Numbered from the stretch's first letter, positions 27,739 to 37,051 are shown. The stretch is 64,000 bases of DNA from Sneathiella chungangensis (GCF_009882935.1 NZ_WTVA01000001.1:1-64000); one strand, 5' to 3'. Numbers and translations are program-made. The notes: generated by a model not told the origin, from the letters alone.

Positions 27739-29460
27739 TTACTGCAGGACCGCCGCGTCTTTCAGCGCGCTTGAAATCTCCGCCGCCGTGACGACGCCGG
27801 TGATATCGGCGGCGGTCGCCGCGTTCGGCGCGCGCGAGACGAGGGCGATATCCGCCTGCACCTCCCGCAGCTGTTGCAGCACGTCAATCATGCTGGCGGT
27901 CTCGGCGACGATCACGTAATTCTCCGGCGCGCCGGCCGACAGCGATTCCCCGGGCCGGTTCCGATCGACGAAGCGCCGCTCCGTCACGGCGACCGTGCCG
28001 CCGCGCGTCCAGATCACGATGCCCGGGCGGTCGGGCGGCGTCTCGCCTTCACCCAGCACCGTGAAATCGCGGCTCATGATGTCGCGGATGGCCTTGGCCG
28101 CGAGAAAGGCGGAGGTCAGCCCCTCCGGCACCGAATGGCCGCGGCGGTTGAGCTTGAGCGTATAGATGCTGGCCGGTGAGAGATGGCGGCGCACAACGTA
28201 GGCGACCCCCGTCGCGAGGACCGTCGGCAGCACCGTATTGTGATCGCCGGTCATCTCCGCCAGCATCACGACGCTGGTGAAGACCGCGCCGGTGGTCGAG
28301 CCGATCATTGCCGCCATGCCGGCGATGGCGAAGACGGGTATACCGACGGCGAGCCCCGGAAAGATCATATGCATGACGCTGCCGAACGCCGCGCCGAGCG
28401 TCGCGCCCATGAAGAGGGAGGGCGAGAATACGCCGCCCGAGGCGCCGGAGCCGAGGGTGAGGCAGGTCGCGATCATTTTGAGCGCGAACAGCAGCAGCAG
28501 GAACCACGGGTCCGACAGCGCGCCGACCAGCACGTCGAGGATGGTCGCATAGCCGACGCCCTGCACATAGAAATGCCCGGCATAGAGCTGGATCAGGTAG
28601 ATCATCACGCCGACCACCGCCATGCCGATCATATGGCGGCTGTAGTAATTGCCGGGCATGGCGTCGAACTTGTCCTCCGCCCAGTAGATTGCCCGCACGA
28701 ACAGCGTACCCGCAAGCCCGCAAAGTATCCCGAAGGGCAGGAACAGGATCAGGCCCCAGTTCGCGCCGATCCCGAAATCCGGAATCTGCAGCGCCGGCAC
28801 ATCGAAGCTGGGCGTCATGCCGAGCAGCTGGCGGCCGATATAGGTCGCCATGATGGTCGAGGCGGCGACGAGGAAAATGCTTTGGGCGCTGACCGAGACC
28901 AGCAGCAGTTCCACCGCGAAGAGGATGCCGCCCAAGGGCGCGTTGAAGGTTGCCGCGATCCCGGCGCCGGCGCCCGCCGCCATCAGGATCACCCGCTGGC
29001 GCGCCGGCATCTCCACCCAGCTGCCGATCATCGAGCCGAAAGTCGCGCCGATCTGGATGATCGGCCCCTCCCGGCCGATGGCGCCGCCGCTGCCGATGGA
29101 AAGGGCGGAGGCGAGGGACTTCACGATCACGACGACCGGGCGAATGCGCCCCTCGTTATAATAGATGGCGTCCATCACCTCGGGTACGCCATGGCCCTTG
29201 GCTTCCGGCGCGAAGGTCTTGACCAGCCAGGCGACGCCGACGGCGCCGATCACCGGCACCAGGATCACCCAGGGCCCCCAGACGTCGGTCGGGGTATGGA
29301 CATTGGCGTCATATTGCAGGCTGAACTCGCCGAGGAACAGGAGATTATGGAATAATCCGATCAGCAGCCGGAAGATCCAGGCGCCGATACCGCCGACGAC
29401 GCCGACCACCACGGCCAGCACACAGAGCAGAATGATGCTCCGGTTGTTAGTTGACACCAT
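27739..29460 (-). CDS. ClC-family chloride channel/transporter with CBS-like tail
   Basis: A 573-residue inner-membrane anion transporter. ClC signatures: GHGVPEVM (in place of GSGIP), GSGGAIGREGPIIQIGA with the gating Glu retained, APLGGILFAVELLL and the helix N element GSGASGGVFSPSLFMGA. The position equal to the proton-pathway Glu of E. coli ClC appears to be Leu, so it may be a channel or uncoupled. The final ~110 residues look like a pair of CBS-type repeats, with TVLGEGETPPDRPG and ITGVVTAAEISS. The ATG at 29460 follows AAGGGG; an upstream in-frame ATG lacks one. Confidence 0.88.
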   Translation of the reverse strand: MVSTNNRSIILLCVLAVVVGVVGGIGAWIFRLLIGLFHNLLFLGEFSLQYDANVHTPTDVWGPWVILVPVIGAVGVAWLVKTFAPEAKGHGVPEVMDAIYYNEGRIRPVVVIVKSLASALSIGSGGAIGREGPIIQIGATFGSMIGSWVEMPARQRVILMAAGAGAGIAATFNAPLGGILFAVELLLVSVSAQSIFLVAASTIMATYIGRQLLGMTPSFDVPALQIPDFGIGANWGLILFLPFGILCGLAGTLFVRAIYWAEDKFDAMPGNYYSRHMIGMAVVGVMIYLIQLYAGHFYVQGVGYATILDVLVGALSDPWFLLLLFALKMIATCLTLGSGASGGVFSPSLFMGATLGAAFGSVMHMIFPGLAVGIPVFAIAGMAAMIGSTTGAVFTSVVMLAEMTGDHNTVLPTVLATGVAYVVRRHLSPASIYTLKLNRRGHSVPEGLTSAFLAAKAIRDIMSRDFTVLGEGETPPDRPGIVIWTRGGTVAVTERRFVDRNRPGESLSAGAPENYVIVAETASMIDVLQQLREVQADIALVSRAPNAATAADITGVVTAAEISSALKDAAVLQ

Positions 29461-29561
29461 TTTTTCCCCTTTTGCGAAAATTTCCGACATCATAGCCATT
29501 TTACGGGCTGGATAAAGTCATTATCCGGCAAGGCGGAAATTACCGGCGAACCGGGGGAAAC

Positions 29562-30554
29562 TCAGCCGTAGACCGCCGTGCCCCAGAGCTGGCTGTCCGT
29601 ATAGCGGGCGCCATGGGCGAATCCGACGGGGAGGATCCTCTCAATTTCGGCAAGGTCGGATGCCGTCAGGGTCATTTCCGCCGCGTCCGCACATTCCTTG
29701 AGATGCGCCGCCGTTCGCGTGCCGGGGATCGGGATCATGTCGCCCGGTTGCGCGAGCAGCCAGGCAATGGCGAGGGTTGCCGGGGACACACCCTTATCGG
29801 CGGCCATCTCATTAAACGGCTCCAACGCCTTCATATTGTAAGAGAAATTCGGCTCGACGAAGCGCGGGTTATGCTTCCGGAAATCCGTTTCCTTGAAGGT
29901 CGCGGGATCGAGCGGTTTTTTGCTGAAGATGCCGCGCCCGACCGGCGAGAAGGGCACGAAGGTGACGCCAAGTTCCTCGCAGGTCTGCACCATGCCGAGT
30001 TCGGGCAACCGGGTCCAGAGGGAATATTCGCTCTGCACCGCCATCACCGGATGCACCGCCTGGGCCCGGCGGAGGGTTGCGGGCGCAATCTCGGAAAACC
30101 CGAAACCGCCGATCTTGCCTTCCTGCTTGAACTTCGCCAGCGTTTCCGTCACTTCCTCGATGGGGCGACTCTGGTCCTGCCGGTGGATGTAATAGAGATC
30201 GACATATTCGACGCCAAGCCGTTTAAGTGATTTCTCAAGTTCACCGCGTAAATAGGCTTCACTGTTATCAAATGTTCGCTCTGTTGCGCCGGGTTCGCGC
30301 TTGATGCCGCCCTTGGTCGCGATCTTGAAGAAATTCGGATGATCCTTGATGAAGGCGCCGATAATCTCCTCCGACTTGCCCGCGCCATAGACATTGGCGG
30401 TATCGAGGAAATCGACCCCGAGCTCCATCGCCGCGGCCAGCGTTGCGTGGCTTTCCTTGATATCCGTGGATCCGTAGAACCCGGCGAAACTCATACATCC
30501 AAGGCCCACGGCCCCGACCTTCAGGCCGTTTTTTCCAAGCGGTCGCTTTTGCAT
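29562..30554 (-). CDS. Aldo/keto reductase
   Basis: A 330-residue NADPH-dependent carbonyl reductase with a TIM barrel. The catalytic set is visible: Asp in LDTANVYGAGKSEE with Tyr, Lys in KIATKGGI and His in YYIHRQD. It has YakC/YajO-type features and the ending EIERILPVG. Translation from ATG at 30554 has AGGAAG ahead; a TTG one codon upstream is less likely. It is a single gene, divergent from a two-gene HCCA isomerase/GST module, which may be co-regulated in electrophile metabolism. Confidence 0.9.
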   Translation of the reverse strand: MQKRPLGKNGLKVGAVGLGCMSFAGFYGSTDIKESHATLAAAMELGVDFLDTANVYGAGKSEEIIGAFIKDHPNFFKIATKGGIKREPGATERTFDNSEAYLRGELEKSLKRLGVEYVDLYYIHRQDQSRPIEEVTETLAKFKQEGKIGGFGFSEIAPATLRRAQAVHPVMAVQSEYSLWTRLPELGMVQTCEELGVTFVPFSPVGRGIFSKKPLDPATFKETDFRKHNPRFVEPNFSYNMKALEPFNEMAADKGVSPATLAIAWLLAQPGDMIPIPGTRTAAHLKECADAAEMTLTASDLAEIERILPVGFAHGARYTDSQLWGTAVYG

Positions 30555-30657
30555 CAAATCTTCTTCCTTTTTCCGCGTCTTGTGTTTTTTTCCGAGATGT
30601 TACTATGTTAGGATCACGGCGCAACAGGTAAAACAATAAATAGAAGGGCCTGCCCCG

Positions 30658-31272
30658 ATGCATAAACTCGAATTTTTCTTTGATTGTTCCAGCCCCTGGA
30701 CCTATCTCGGCTTTGAAAGCCTGCAACAGATGATCGCCCGCCACCCCGATCTCGAGGTCAGCTATCACCCGTTTCTGGTCGGCGGCGTCTTCAATACGGT
30801 CAATCCGTCGGTCTATGCCTCGCGCGAGAATCCGGTGATCCCGAAGCAGCGCTACATGCAGAAGGATTTGCAGGACTGGGCGGCCTTTGTCGGCATCAAG
30901 ATCATCCCGACGTCGAAACTTCCGGTCTTTCCGGTCAACAGCGTGAAGGCCATGCGCGGCGCCTTCGTCGCGATTGAGGAAGGCTGCATCGTACCCTACG
31001 CCCGCCGGGTGTTCGAGCGCTACTGGAGCGAGGGCGGGGATATCTCCGAGGATGAGGTGATTGCGGGGATTGCCGCCGATGTCGGGCTGGGCAAGGCGGA
31101 TTTCTTCGCGAAAATCAACGATCCCGCCTATAAGGACCGGCTCAAGGCGACGACCGCCGAGGTGATCGAGCGCGGCGGCTTCGGCACGCCGACCATGTTC
31201 CTCGACAAGAGCGACATGTTCTTCGGCAACGACCGCTTCCCCCTCATCGAAGCGAAAATTTCGGGAAAGTAA
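30658..31272 (+). CDS. 2-hydroxychromene-2-carboxylate isomerase, DsbA-like fold
   Basis: A 204-residue glutathione-dependent isomerase of the GST-kappa/DsbA-like group. The active-site entrance FFDCSSPWTYLG has the Ser-Pro-Trp seen in this family instead of CxxC, and the cis-Pro loop FGTPTMFLDKSDMFFGNDR closes the site. The name comes from naphthalene breakdown, but homologues act on many glutathione adducts. It is 4 bp ahead of a glutathione S-transferase gene, which supports joint thiol-adduct chemistry. Confidence 0.85.
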   Translation: MHKLEFFFDCSSPWTYLGFESLQQMIARHPDLEVSYHPFLVGGVFNTVNPSVYASRENPVIPKQRYMQKDLQDWAAFVGIKIIPTSKLPVFPVNSVKAMRGAFVAIEEGCIVPYARRVFERYWSEGGDISEDEVIAGIAADVGLGKADFFAKINDPAYKDRLKATTAEVIERGGFGTPTMFLDKSDMFFGNDRFPLIEAKISGK

Positions 31273-31276
31273 CCGC

Positions 31277-31975
31277 ATGATCGATCTTTATTACTGGCCG
31301 ACGCCGAACGGGTGGAAAATCTCCATCGCGCTAGAGGAAATGGGCCTCGACTATCGCGTTATCCCGATCAATATCGGCAAGGGGGAGCAGTTCGAACCGG
31401 ACTTCCTCGCCATCAGCCCCAACAACCGCATGCCCGCGATCATCGACCAAAATCCGGCGGACGGCGGCGCGTCCATCTCCGTCTTCGAGACCGGGGCGAT
31501 CCTGATTTACCTTGCCGAGAAGACGGGGAAATTCATGCCCGCCGACTTGCGCGGGCGCAAAGAAGTGATTGAATGGGTGATGTGGCAGATGGCCGGCCTC
31601 GGCCCGATGCTTGGCCAGAACGGCCATTTCAAATTCTATGCGCCGGAGAAAATCCCGTACGCGCAGGAGCGCTACACCACGGAAGTGCTGCGGCTCTTCG
31701 ATGTGTTGAATTCGCGTCTGGAGGGGCGGGACTATATCTGCGGCGATTATTCCATCGCCGACATGGCCTGCTGGCCCTGGATTCTCACCTACAAGCGCCA
31801 GGAGATCGACCTCAGCGAATTTCCCAATATCCGCCGCTGGTACGACAGCCTCAAGACGCGACCGGCGCTCCGGCGCGGCTACGAGGTCGGGCGGGAGTTC
31901 GGCAAACCCTCCGGCAACTGGGATGAGGAGGCGCGCAAGAACCTGATGGCGCAGCGCCGTCCCGCCAAAACCTGA
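31277..31975 (+). CDS. Glutathione S-transferase, YfcG/nu-class-like
   Basis: A 232-residue two-domain cytoplasmic enzyme. The thioredoxin-like N-terminal domain begins IDLYYWPTPNGWKISIALEE, where Thr and Asn replace the catalytic Tyr or Ser, as in YfcG/YghU disulfide-bond oxidoreductases. The cis-Pro loop reads NNRMPAI and the glutathione-binding pair is FETGAILIYLAEK. The helical C-terminal domain ends about residue 210. It sits 4 bp after the isomerase gene, so the two are co-translated. Disulfide reductase or conjugase roles are both possible. Confidence 0.9.
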   Translation: MIDLYYWPTPNGWKISIALEEMGLDYRVIPINIGKGEQFEPDFLAISPNNRMPAIIDQNPADGGASISVFETGAILIYLAEKTGKFMPADLRGRKEVIEWVMWQMAGLGPMLGQNGHFKFYAPEKIPYAQERYTTEVLRLFDVLNSRLEGRDYICGDYSIADMACWPWILTYKRQEIDLSEFPNIRRWYDSLKTRPALRRGYEVGREFGKPSGNWDEEARKNLMAQRRPAKT

Positions 31976-31984
31976 CGGTGGAGG

Positions 31985-32425
31985 ATGAGCGCGGCGGCCG
32001 CGTATGCGAGCCTGTTCCTCAGCGCCTTTCTCTCGGCGACCTTGCTTCCCGGCACGTCGGAGGCTTTGTTTACCGGTTTCATCCTTGAAGAGGTGGGAAC
32101 GCCGACCGGACTCCTGATCGCGGCGGTCACCGGTAATGTACTGGGCTCTCTCGTCAACTGGATTCTCGGGCGGTTCTTCGCGGAATTCCGGGACCGCAAA
32201 TGGTTCCCGGTGAAAGAGCGGCATTATGAGCGGGCGGTCCGCTGGTTCGCAAAATACGGGAAATGGTCGCTGCTGCTTGCCTGGGCGCCGATTGTCGGTG
32301 ATCCGCTCACCATCGTCGCCGGTGCCCTCCGGGTGCCGTTCGGCCCCTTCCTGCTGCTGGTGAGCATTGGCAAGCTGGCGCGCTACCTGTTCATTCTTCA
32401 GGCCGCGCTTTTCTGGATGGGGTAG
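31985..32425 (+). CDS. YqaA-family membrane protein (DedA/SNARE-associated type)
   Basis: A 146-residue inner-membrane protein with about four segments. The sequence FLSATLLPGTSEALFTGFIL near residue 15 and the loop GSLVNWILGRFF plus KYGKWSLLLAWAPIVGDPLTIVAGALR are typical of YqaA, the short relative of DedA flippase-like proteins. The GDP motif and reentrant loops are conserved. A role in lipid or envelope balance is plausible but unproven. It closes the plus-strand run 9 bp after the GST gene. Confidence 0.87.
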   Translation: MSAAAAYASLFLSAFLSATLLPGTSEALFTGFILEEVGTPTGLLIAAVTGNVLGSLVNWILGRFFAEFRDRKWFPVKERHYERAVRWFAKYGKWSLLLAWAPIVGDPLTIVAGALRVPFGPFLLLVSIGKLARYLFILQAALFWMG

Positions 32426-32428
32426 TCT

Positions 32429-32457
32429 GCGCGGTCCGGATATTCCCGGGACCGCGC
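32429..32457. terminator. Hairpin between convergent genes, possible bidirectional terminator
   Basis: Stem GCGCGGTCC / GGACCGCGC (9 bp) with an 11-base loop lies between the YqaA-like gene and the convergent SH3-domain gene. There is no clear T run, so it may need help from Rho. Confidence 0.45.
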
Positions 32458-32473
32458 TATTTCGGGGGCCGTC

Positions 32474-32896
32474 CTACTCCGGGCGGTCGGCCTCGAGATA
32501 CTGGCCGGCGGTCCAGCCGACCATGCCGTTATACTGGATATTGCACCATTTGCGCCGCGTCTCGACCTTGCGGATGGCGGTGGTGGAATTGCGCCATTCA
32601 AGATAGGGCATGCCGACATGACAGCCGAGATTGACGATTCCCTGCGCCTCGGCGGGGAGGGAGCCGATCTTCTTGGCTTTCAGCGACGGATCCTGACGGA
32701 CATTCAGGCTCGCGCCCGGCTTCATATTGACGCGGAAATAATCCGGATCATCGGGTTCAGCGGACGCCGTTGACACGAGAGGGGAAAGGGCAAAACCGAG
32801 CCCCGCGGTCAACACGCCGACATAGAGGGCGGATTTAACGGCGGCGGCGGACTTTGCGGTAACTTCTTGCAGTAAATGGCTCACAATACACCTCAT
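32474..32896 (-). CDS. Secreted SH3-domain protein
   Basis: A 140-residue exported protein. A hydrophobic segment (about 20-42) ends at STASA and is followed by a bacterial SH3 domain with LNVRQDPSLKAKKIGSLPAEA and the closing KWCNIQYNGMVGWTAGQYLE. Bacterial SH3 domains bind cell-wall peptides or partner proteins in the periplasm. Translation could also start at the GTG at 32884, since GAGG is 6 bp ahead of it. A CtrA-type box lies about 72-84 bp upstream. Confidence 0.85.
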   Translation of the reverse strand: MRCIVSHLLQEVTAKSAAAVKSALYVGVLTAGLGFALSPLVSTASAEPDDPDYFRVNMKPGASLNVRQDPSLKAKKIGSLPAEAQGIVNLGCHVGMPYLEWRNSTTAIRKVETRRKWCNIQYNGMVGWTAGQYLEADRPE

Positions 32897-33352
32897 CGGA
32901 AATGTAATCTAAATTGACAATTTCCAATGATCAACAAGAGTTATTAAAAAACGGTTTTTAATGAAGGTTAAGAGGAGGTTAATCGGTTGCAAGCGGGGCC
33001 GGATCGGGCGGTGAAGGCCATGACGATTCCCCGATTTGAGCCTCTGTCACGAGCGGAAATAGCGCTTTAAAAACATCGGCACTAGCTGTCGGCGGGAGCG
33101 TTTCGGGCATCATCTCCGCCGGGCGCGGAGGGTGGGCCTTTAGAAAATCCGGCCGTTCATTTTTTGTTAACCGTAAATGAAGAAAACCCTCTAATGCATT
33201 GAATTTTATTAAATTTATTTTTTTGAAAAAAAACGCATCCATCCCCTGAATGAGGTATGCGCGGGGCACTTTTCCTGTCTATTTTGATCAGACTGCAAGA
33301 CCCGTCGGCGGACATACTGTCCCGTTCGGGCGGGCATTCGATGGAATGAGTG
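32897..33352. other. Long intergenic region with A+T-rich core
   Basis: About 456 bp between divergent genes. It contains a CtrA-type box and TTAA repeats at 32958-32982. A 96-codon minus-strand frame (32979-33269) has no ribosome-binding site or recognisable domain, and I do not count it as a gene. Promoters for the SH3-domain gene and the acidic orphan should lie here. Confidence 0.55.
32968..32982. promoter_or_regulatory. Candidate CtrA box (TTAA-N7-TTAA)
   Basis: TTAAGAGGAGGTTAA fits the TTAA-N7-TTAA half-site pair bound by the alphaproteobacterial cell-cycle regulator CtrA. A third TTAA precedes it at 32958-32961 with a 6-bp gap. It is 72-84 bp upstream of the SH3-domain gene, depending on its start. 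Confidence 0.45.
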
Positions 33353-33892
33353 ATGGTCAAGGAAGACGCAGCAGTCGTGACGATTTTTGCCGGTGACGAG
33401 AGTGACGGTCTCTTCATCGCGTCCGTTGCGCATGACCCGGCGGTCCTCGAAATTATTAACGAATTTTCACCCATGCTCGGCAGTGAAGGCGAGGAATTCG
33501 TCCTTGATGTGGCGGCCTATGAGGTTGCCGACGAGATGTCGGATATCCCGGTGGAGTTCGATGAGGGGGGCTTCGATGTCGATCTCGTCATCGCCCGGGC
33601 GACCGGCGAGAGCGTCGAGCCGCTGCCCGACTGGGACGGCGATCCGCTGCTGCCCGATGTCGCCGAGGTGCCGGTCAATCTCGATCAGATCTTCGATTCC
33701 GTCCAGGCCGGCAGTGTCCCGGATGCGGGGGATATCGCCTATATGGACGCGCAGCTGCCGCCCTTGAGCCCGCCCGCGCAGACCGTGGCGCTCGAGAGCA
33801 GCTTCCTGCCGGCAACCGGCGCCGAGCTTCTCGATCCCGGCGTCGCGCTCGAAAATCTCTTCAAGTCGCTGGTCACTGCCGACGAAAGCTGA
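33353..33892 (+). CDS. Acidic orphan protein, unknown function
   Basis: A 179-residue product that is strongly acidic (for example AYEVADEMSDIPVEFDEGG) and Pro-rich near the end. There is no signal peptide, membrane segment or motif that I recognise. G+C-rich third positions support real coding use. A GTG lies one codon before the ATG, and the ribosome-binding site is weak. A hairpin terminator follows 38 bp after the stop. It may be an intrinsically disordered partner protein, but no partner is indicated. Confidence 0.6.
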   Translation: MVKEDAAVVTIFAGDESDGLFIASVAHDPAVLEIINEFSPMLGSEGEEFVLDVAAYEVADEMSDIPVEFDEGGFDVDLVIARATGESVEPLPDWDGDPLLPDVAEVPVNLDQIFDSVQAGSVPDAGDIAYMDAQLPPLSPPAQTVALESSFLPATGAELLDPGVALENLFKSLVTADES

Positions 33893-33929
33893 CCGCCCGC
33901 CAAGATATACCCTGTAGACGCCTCATGCT

Positions 33930-33953
33930 CCCGGTCCCCCGCCGGGTGTTTTT
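33930..33953 (+). terminator. Probable terminator after acidic orphan gene
   Basis: Short stem CCCGG / CCGGG with a 7-base loop, followed by TGTTTTTA. The stem is short but G+C-rich. Confidence 0.5.
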
Positions 33954-34066
33954 ATTCGCCCCCGGATCGCACCAACAAGGGCGGGCGCAGGATCGGCTTT
34001 GACGCCGCCACCGGTTCCGCTATCATTCTCTCAGCATCGCAAGAGCAATAATAAAGAGGAGCGACG

Positions 34067-35608
34067 ATGATCGACCATGCCAATGTCTTCCTGCCCCAGG
34101 TCTATGCGACCTACGCCCGTTTTCACCCGGACAAGGAGGCGGTCATCTGCGGCGAGGCACGGCGGACATGGGGGGCGTTCGATGCCAACATGAGCCGTAT
34201 CGCGAATGCGCTGATTGCCCGCGGGATCGGCCGCGGCGACAAGGTCGCGGTGCTGGTCGGCAATAATATCGAGGGGCTGGAGGTCATGCTCGGCACCGTG
34301 CGCGCCGGGGCCTGCATCGTCCCGTTGAGCGGGCTGCTGACGGCGGCGCAGCTGCTCACGCTCGTCGATGACTGCGACGCCTGCTTCCTGATCGGGGCGG
34401 AGACCTACCGCGCGCGCATCGATGAAATCCGTGCGAAGCTCGATAAAATACCGGCGGGGAATTTCGTCGCCATGGATTTCACCGCGCCGGGATGGGAGAG
34501 TTATGAGAGTTTCCTCGCCGGGGCCTCCAGTGACATGCCGCCCGTCGCCTATGAGCTCGAGGATGACTATAACATCATCTATTCCTCCGGCACCACGGGG
34601 CTGCCGAAGGGCATCGTCCAGACCCACCGGGTGCGCCAGCAATGGTCCTACAGCAACGCCATCGAGCTGCGCTTTCACGAGGAGGCGCGGGCGATGACCA
34701 CCACCTCGCTCTATTCGAACGGCACCATGCTGATGGCGCTGCCGATCCTGTTCGTCGGCGGCACCCTCGTGATCATGCCGGAATTCAGCCCCAAGGCCTT
34801 TCTCGAGACCGTGGTGCGCGAGAAGATCACCCATACCTTCATGGTGCCGACGCAGTTTATCGTCACCCTCGACCATCCGGACTTCGATGATTATGACCTC
34901 TCGGGGCTGGAGGCGGTGCTCTCCGCCGGATCGCCGCTCCGCCGCGACACCAAGGAGACGGCGCTGAAACGCTTGACGCCGAATATTTACGAGCTCTATG
35001 GCTATTCGGAAGGGTTCGCCTCGCTCTGCAAGCCGCATATGCATGCCACGAAGCCCGACAGCGTCGGCTTTCCCGTGCTCGGCTTCGATGTGAAGATCTT
35101 CGATGACACGGGCAACGAGCTGCCACGCGGGGAGATTGGCGAGATCTGCGGCTATGGCGCGGGCATGATGAAGGAATATCACAGGCGCGACGACCTGACC
35201 GAGGCGATGATCGTCCGCGCGGCCGACGGGCGGACCTTCCTCCGCTCGGGCGATATCGGGCGGCTGGACGCGGAGGGATATCTCTATATCATGGATCGCA
35301 AGAAGGATATGATCATCTCCGGCGGCTTCAACATCTTTCCCGCCGATATCGAGGAGGTCATCGGCGAGCATCCGGACGTTCTCGACGTGACGGTGATCGG
35401 CGTGCCGCATGAGAAATGGGGCGAGAGCCCGTTCGCCCTCGTCATCGGGCGGAAAGGCGTCACCGATACCGCCGCCCTGGTCGACTGGGCCAACCAGCGG
35501 CTTGCCAAGAACCAGCGGATCATCGGCGCGGAGCTGCGCGAGGACTTTCCGCGAAATGCGCTCGGCAAGGTCTTGAAACGGGAGCTGCGCGACCCCTATT
35601 GGAAATAG
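34067..35608 (+). CDS. Class I adenylate-forming acyl-CoA ligase
   Basis: A 513-residue cytoplasmic CoA ligase. The ATP loop YSSGTTGLPKG is at ~169, the core motif YGYSEGF at ~310, the hinge FLRSGDIGRLDAEGYLYIMDRKKDMIISGG at ~387-416 (given in parts as FLRSGDIG and MDRKKDMI), and the catalytic Lys in NALGKVLKREL near the end. AGGAG precedes the ATG. It is followed 28 bp later by a hydrolase-OsmC fusion, so the two form an operon. The substrate is likely a medium-chain or aromatic acid. No specificity code can be read from sequence alone. Confidence 0.9.
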   Translation: MIDHANVFLPQVYATYARFHPDKEAVICGEARRTWGAFDANMSRIANALIARGIGRGDKVAVLVGNNIEGLEVMLGTVRAGACIVPLSGLLTAAQLLTLVDDCDACFLIGAETYRARIDEIRAKLDKIPAGNFVAMDFTAPGWESYESFLAGASSDMPPVAYELEDDYNIIYSSGTTGLPKGIVQTHRVRQQWSYSNAIELRFHEEARAMTTTSLYSNGTMLMALPILFVGGTLVIMPEFSPKAFLETVVREKITHTFMVPTQFIVTLDHPDFDDYDLSGLEAVLSAGSPLRRDTKETALKRLTPNIYELYGYSEGFASLCKPHMHATKPDSVGFPVLGFDVKIFDDTGNELPRGEIGEICGYGAGMMKEYHRRDDLTEAMIVRAADGRTFLRSGDIGRLDAEGYLYIMDRKKDMIISGGFNIFPADIEEVIGEHPDVLDVTVIGVPHEKWGESPFALVIGRKGVTDTAALVDWANQRLAKNQRIIGAELREDFPRNALGKVLKRELRDPYWK

Positions 35609-35636
35609 AGGCAGGATTTTAACGAAGGAGCGGGAC

Positions 35637-36854
35637 GTGCGGACGGATAAAGTGACTTTTGAAGGAACGGACGGCACGCTCGCGGCGCGGCTCGACCTGC
35701 CGGTCGGCAAGCCGTTGACCTATGCGCTCTTCGCCCATTGCTTCACCTGCTCGAAGGATATCCATGCGGCCTCCCGCGTGTCCGGCGCGCTTGCCGCCCT
35801 CGGCATCGCCACCTTGCGCTTCGATTTCACCGGCCTTGGCGAGAGCGACGGGGAATTCGCCAACACCAATTTCACTTCCAACATCGCCGATCTTCTGAAG
35901 GCGGCGGAATTTCTGCAATCGGAGCATGAGGCGCCGAGCCTGCTGATCGGCCACAGCCTCGGCGGCGCGGCGGTGCTGGCGGCGGCGACGGAGCTGCCGG
36001 CGGTGAGCGCGGTGGCGACCATCGGCGCGCCCTTTGATCCCGCCCATGCGGGCCATCATTTTCTGGACGCCCATGAGAAGATCCGCGCCGACGGAGCCGT
36101 TACCGTCGATATCGGCGGCCGCCCGTTCAAGGTCAGCCGGCAGTTCCTTGAGGATATCGAGGACCAGAACCAGGAAGCGCGGCTTAAACATCTGCGCAAG
36201 GCCCTGCTGATCTTCCACAGCCCGCTGGATAACGTGGTCGGCATCAATAACGCGACGAATATTTTCGTCGCCGCCAAGCATCCGAAAAGCTTTATCTCCC
36301 TCGACGGGGCGGATCATCTCCTGAGCCGGCCGGCCGATGCCGCCTATGTTGCCGATGTGATCGCGAGCTGGGCGACGCGCTATATCCCGGCGCTCAACGA
36401 GGATATGCCGAAAAGCGGCCTCAACGCGGCGGCGGGCGATACGCTGGTGATCGAGGCGGGGACGGGGTTCCTCCAGCATATCGACAGCAACGATCACCGG
36501 CTGCTCGCCGATGAACCCTTCACTGTCGGCGGCACCAATCGCGGCCCGTCGCCCTATGACCTGCTGCTGTCCGGGCTCGGCGCCTGTACCTCGATGACGA
36601 TCCGGATGTATGCGGCGCGCAAGAAATGGCCGCTGACGAAAGTGGCGGTGCGCCTGCACCATGATAAAATCCATGCGGAGGATTGCGCCGACTGCGAAAC
36701 CCGGGAGGGGAAAATCGACTTTATCGAGCGCGAGATCGAGCTGTCCGGCGATCTGACGGAGGAACAGCGGGCGCGGCTGATGGAAATTGCCGACCGCTGC
36801 CCGGTCCATCGCACGCTGCATTCGGAAGTCAAGATCGAGACGCGCCTCGTCTAA
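35637..36854 (+). CDS. Bifunctional alpha/beta hydrolase - OsmC family protein
   Basis: A 405-residue fusion. The N-terminal alpha/beta hydrolase (~1-255) has the nucleophile elbow LIGHSLGGAA (Ser ~104). The C-terminal OsmC domain (~265-405) has the two thiols in LGACTSM and ADRCPVHR used to reduce organic hydroperoxides. GTG start at 35637 with GAAGGAG 7 bp ahead. The fusion is a known arrangement. The product may hydrolyse an ester and remove a peroxide generated with it. It follows an acyl-CoA ligase gene by 28 bp. Confidence 0.9.
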   Translation: MRTDKVTFEGTDGTLAARLDLPVGKPLTYALFAHCFTCSKDIHAASRVSGALAALGIATLRFDFTGLGESDGEFANTNFTSNIADLLKAAEFLQSEHEAPSLLIGHSLGGAAVLAAATELPAVSAVATIGAPFDPAHAGHHFLDAHEKIRADGAVTVDIGGRPFKVSRQFLEDIEDQNQEARLKHLRKALLIFHSPLDNVVGINNATNIFVAAKHPKSFISLDGADHLLSRPADAAYVADVIASWATRYIPALNEDMPKSGLNAAAGDTLVIEAGTGFLQHIDSNDHRLLADEPFTVGGTNRGPSPYDLLLSGLGACTSMTIRMYAARKKWPLTKVAVRLHHDKIHAEDCADCETREGKIDFIEREIELSGDLTEEQRARLMEIADRCPVHRTLHSEVKIETRLV

Positions 36855-37051
36855 GACGCCCTCGGCGCGGGCGGAAGATCCCCGTTCCGGCGGCATCGGG
36901 CGGGGAAATTTCCCTGAATCACCGCCCGACCATAGTTTCGCCATGATTGTATTGCATAATCTTAAAATTAGATAAATTTTTATCCAAATGCCACACAAAA
37001 GCCACGCTTTTTAACCCCCCGAAAATATACTTCAGCCCCCGCCACCCGATC

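Noticed and set aside
32979-33269. 96-codon minus-strand frame between the SH3 protein and acidic orphan genes
   Set aside because: No ribosome-binding site, no domain, and it covers an A+T-rich region likely to be promoter DNA. A small real gene cannot be fully excluded.
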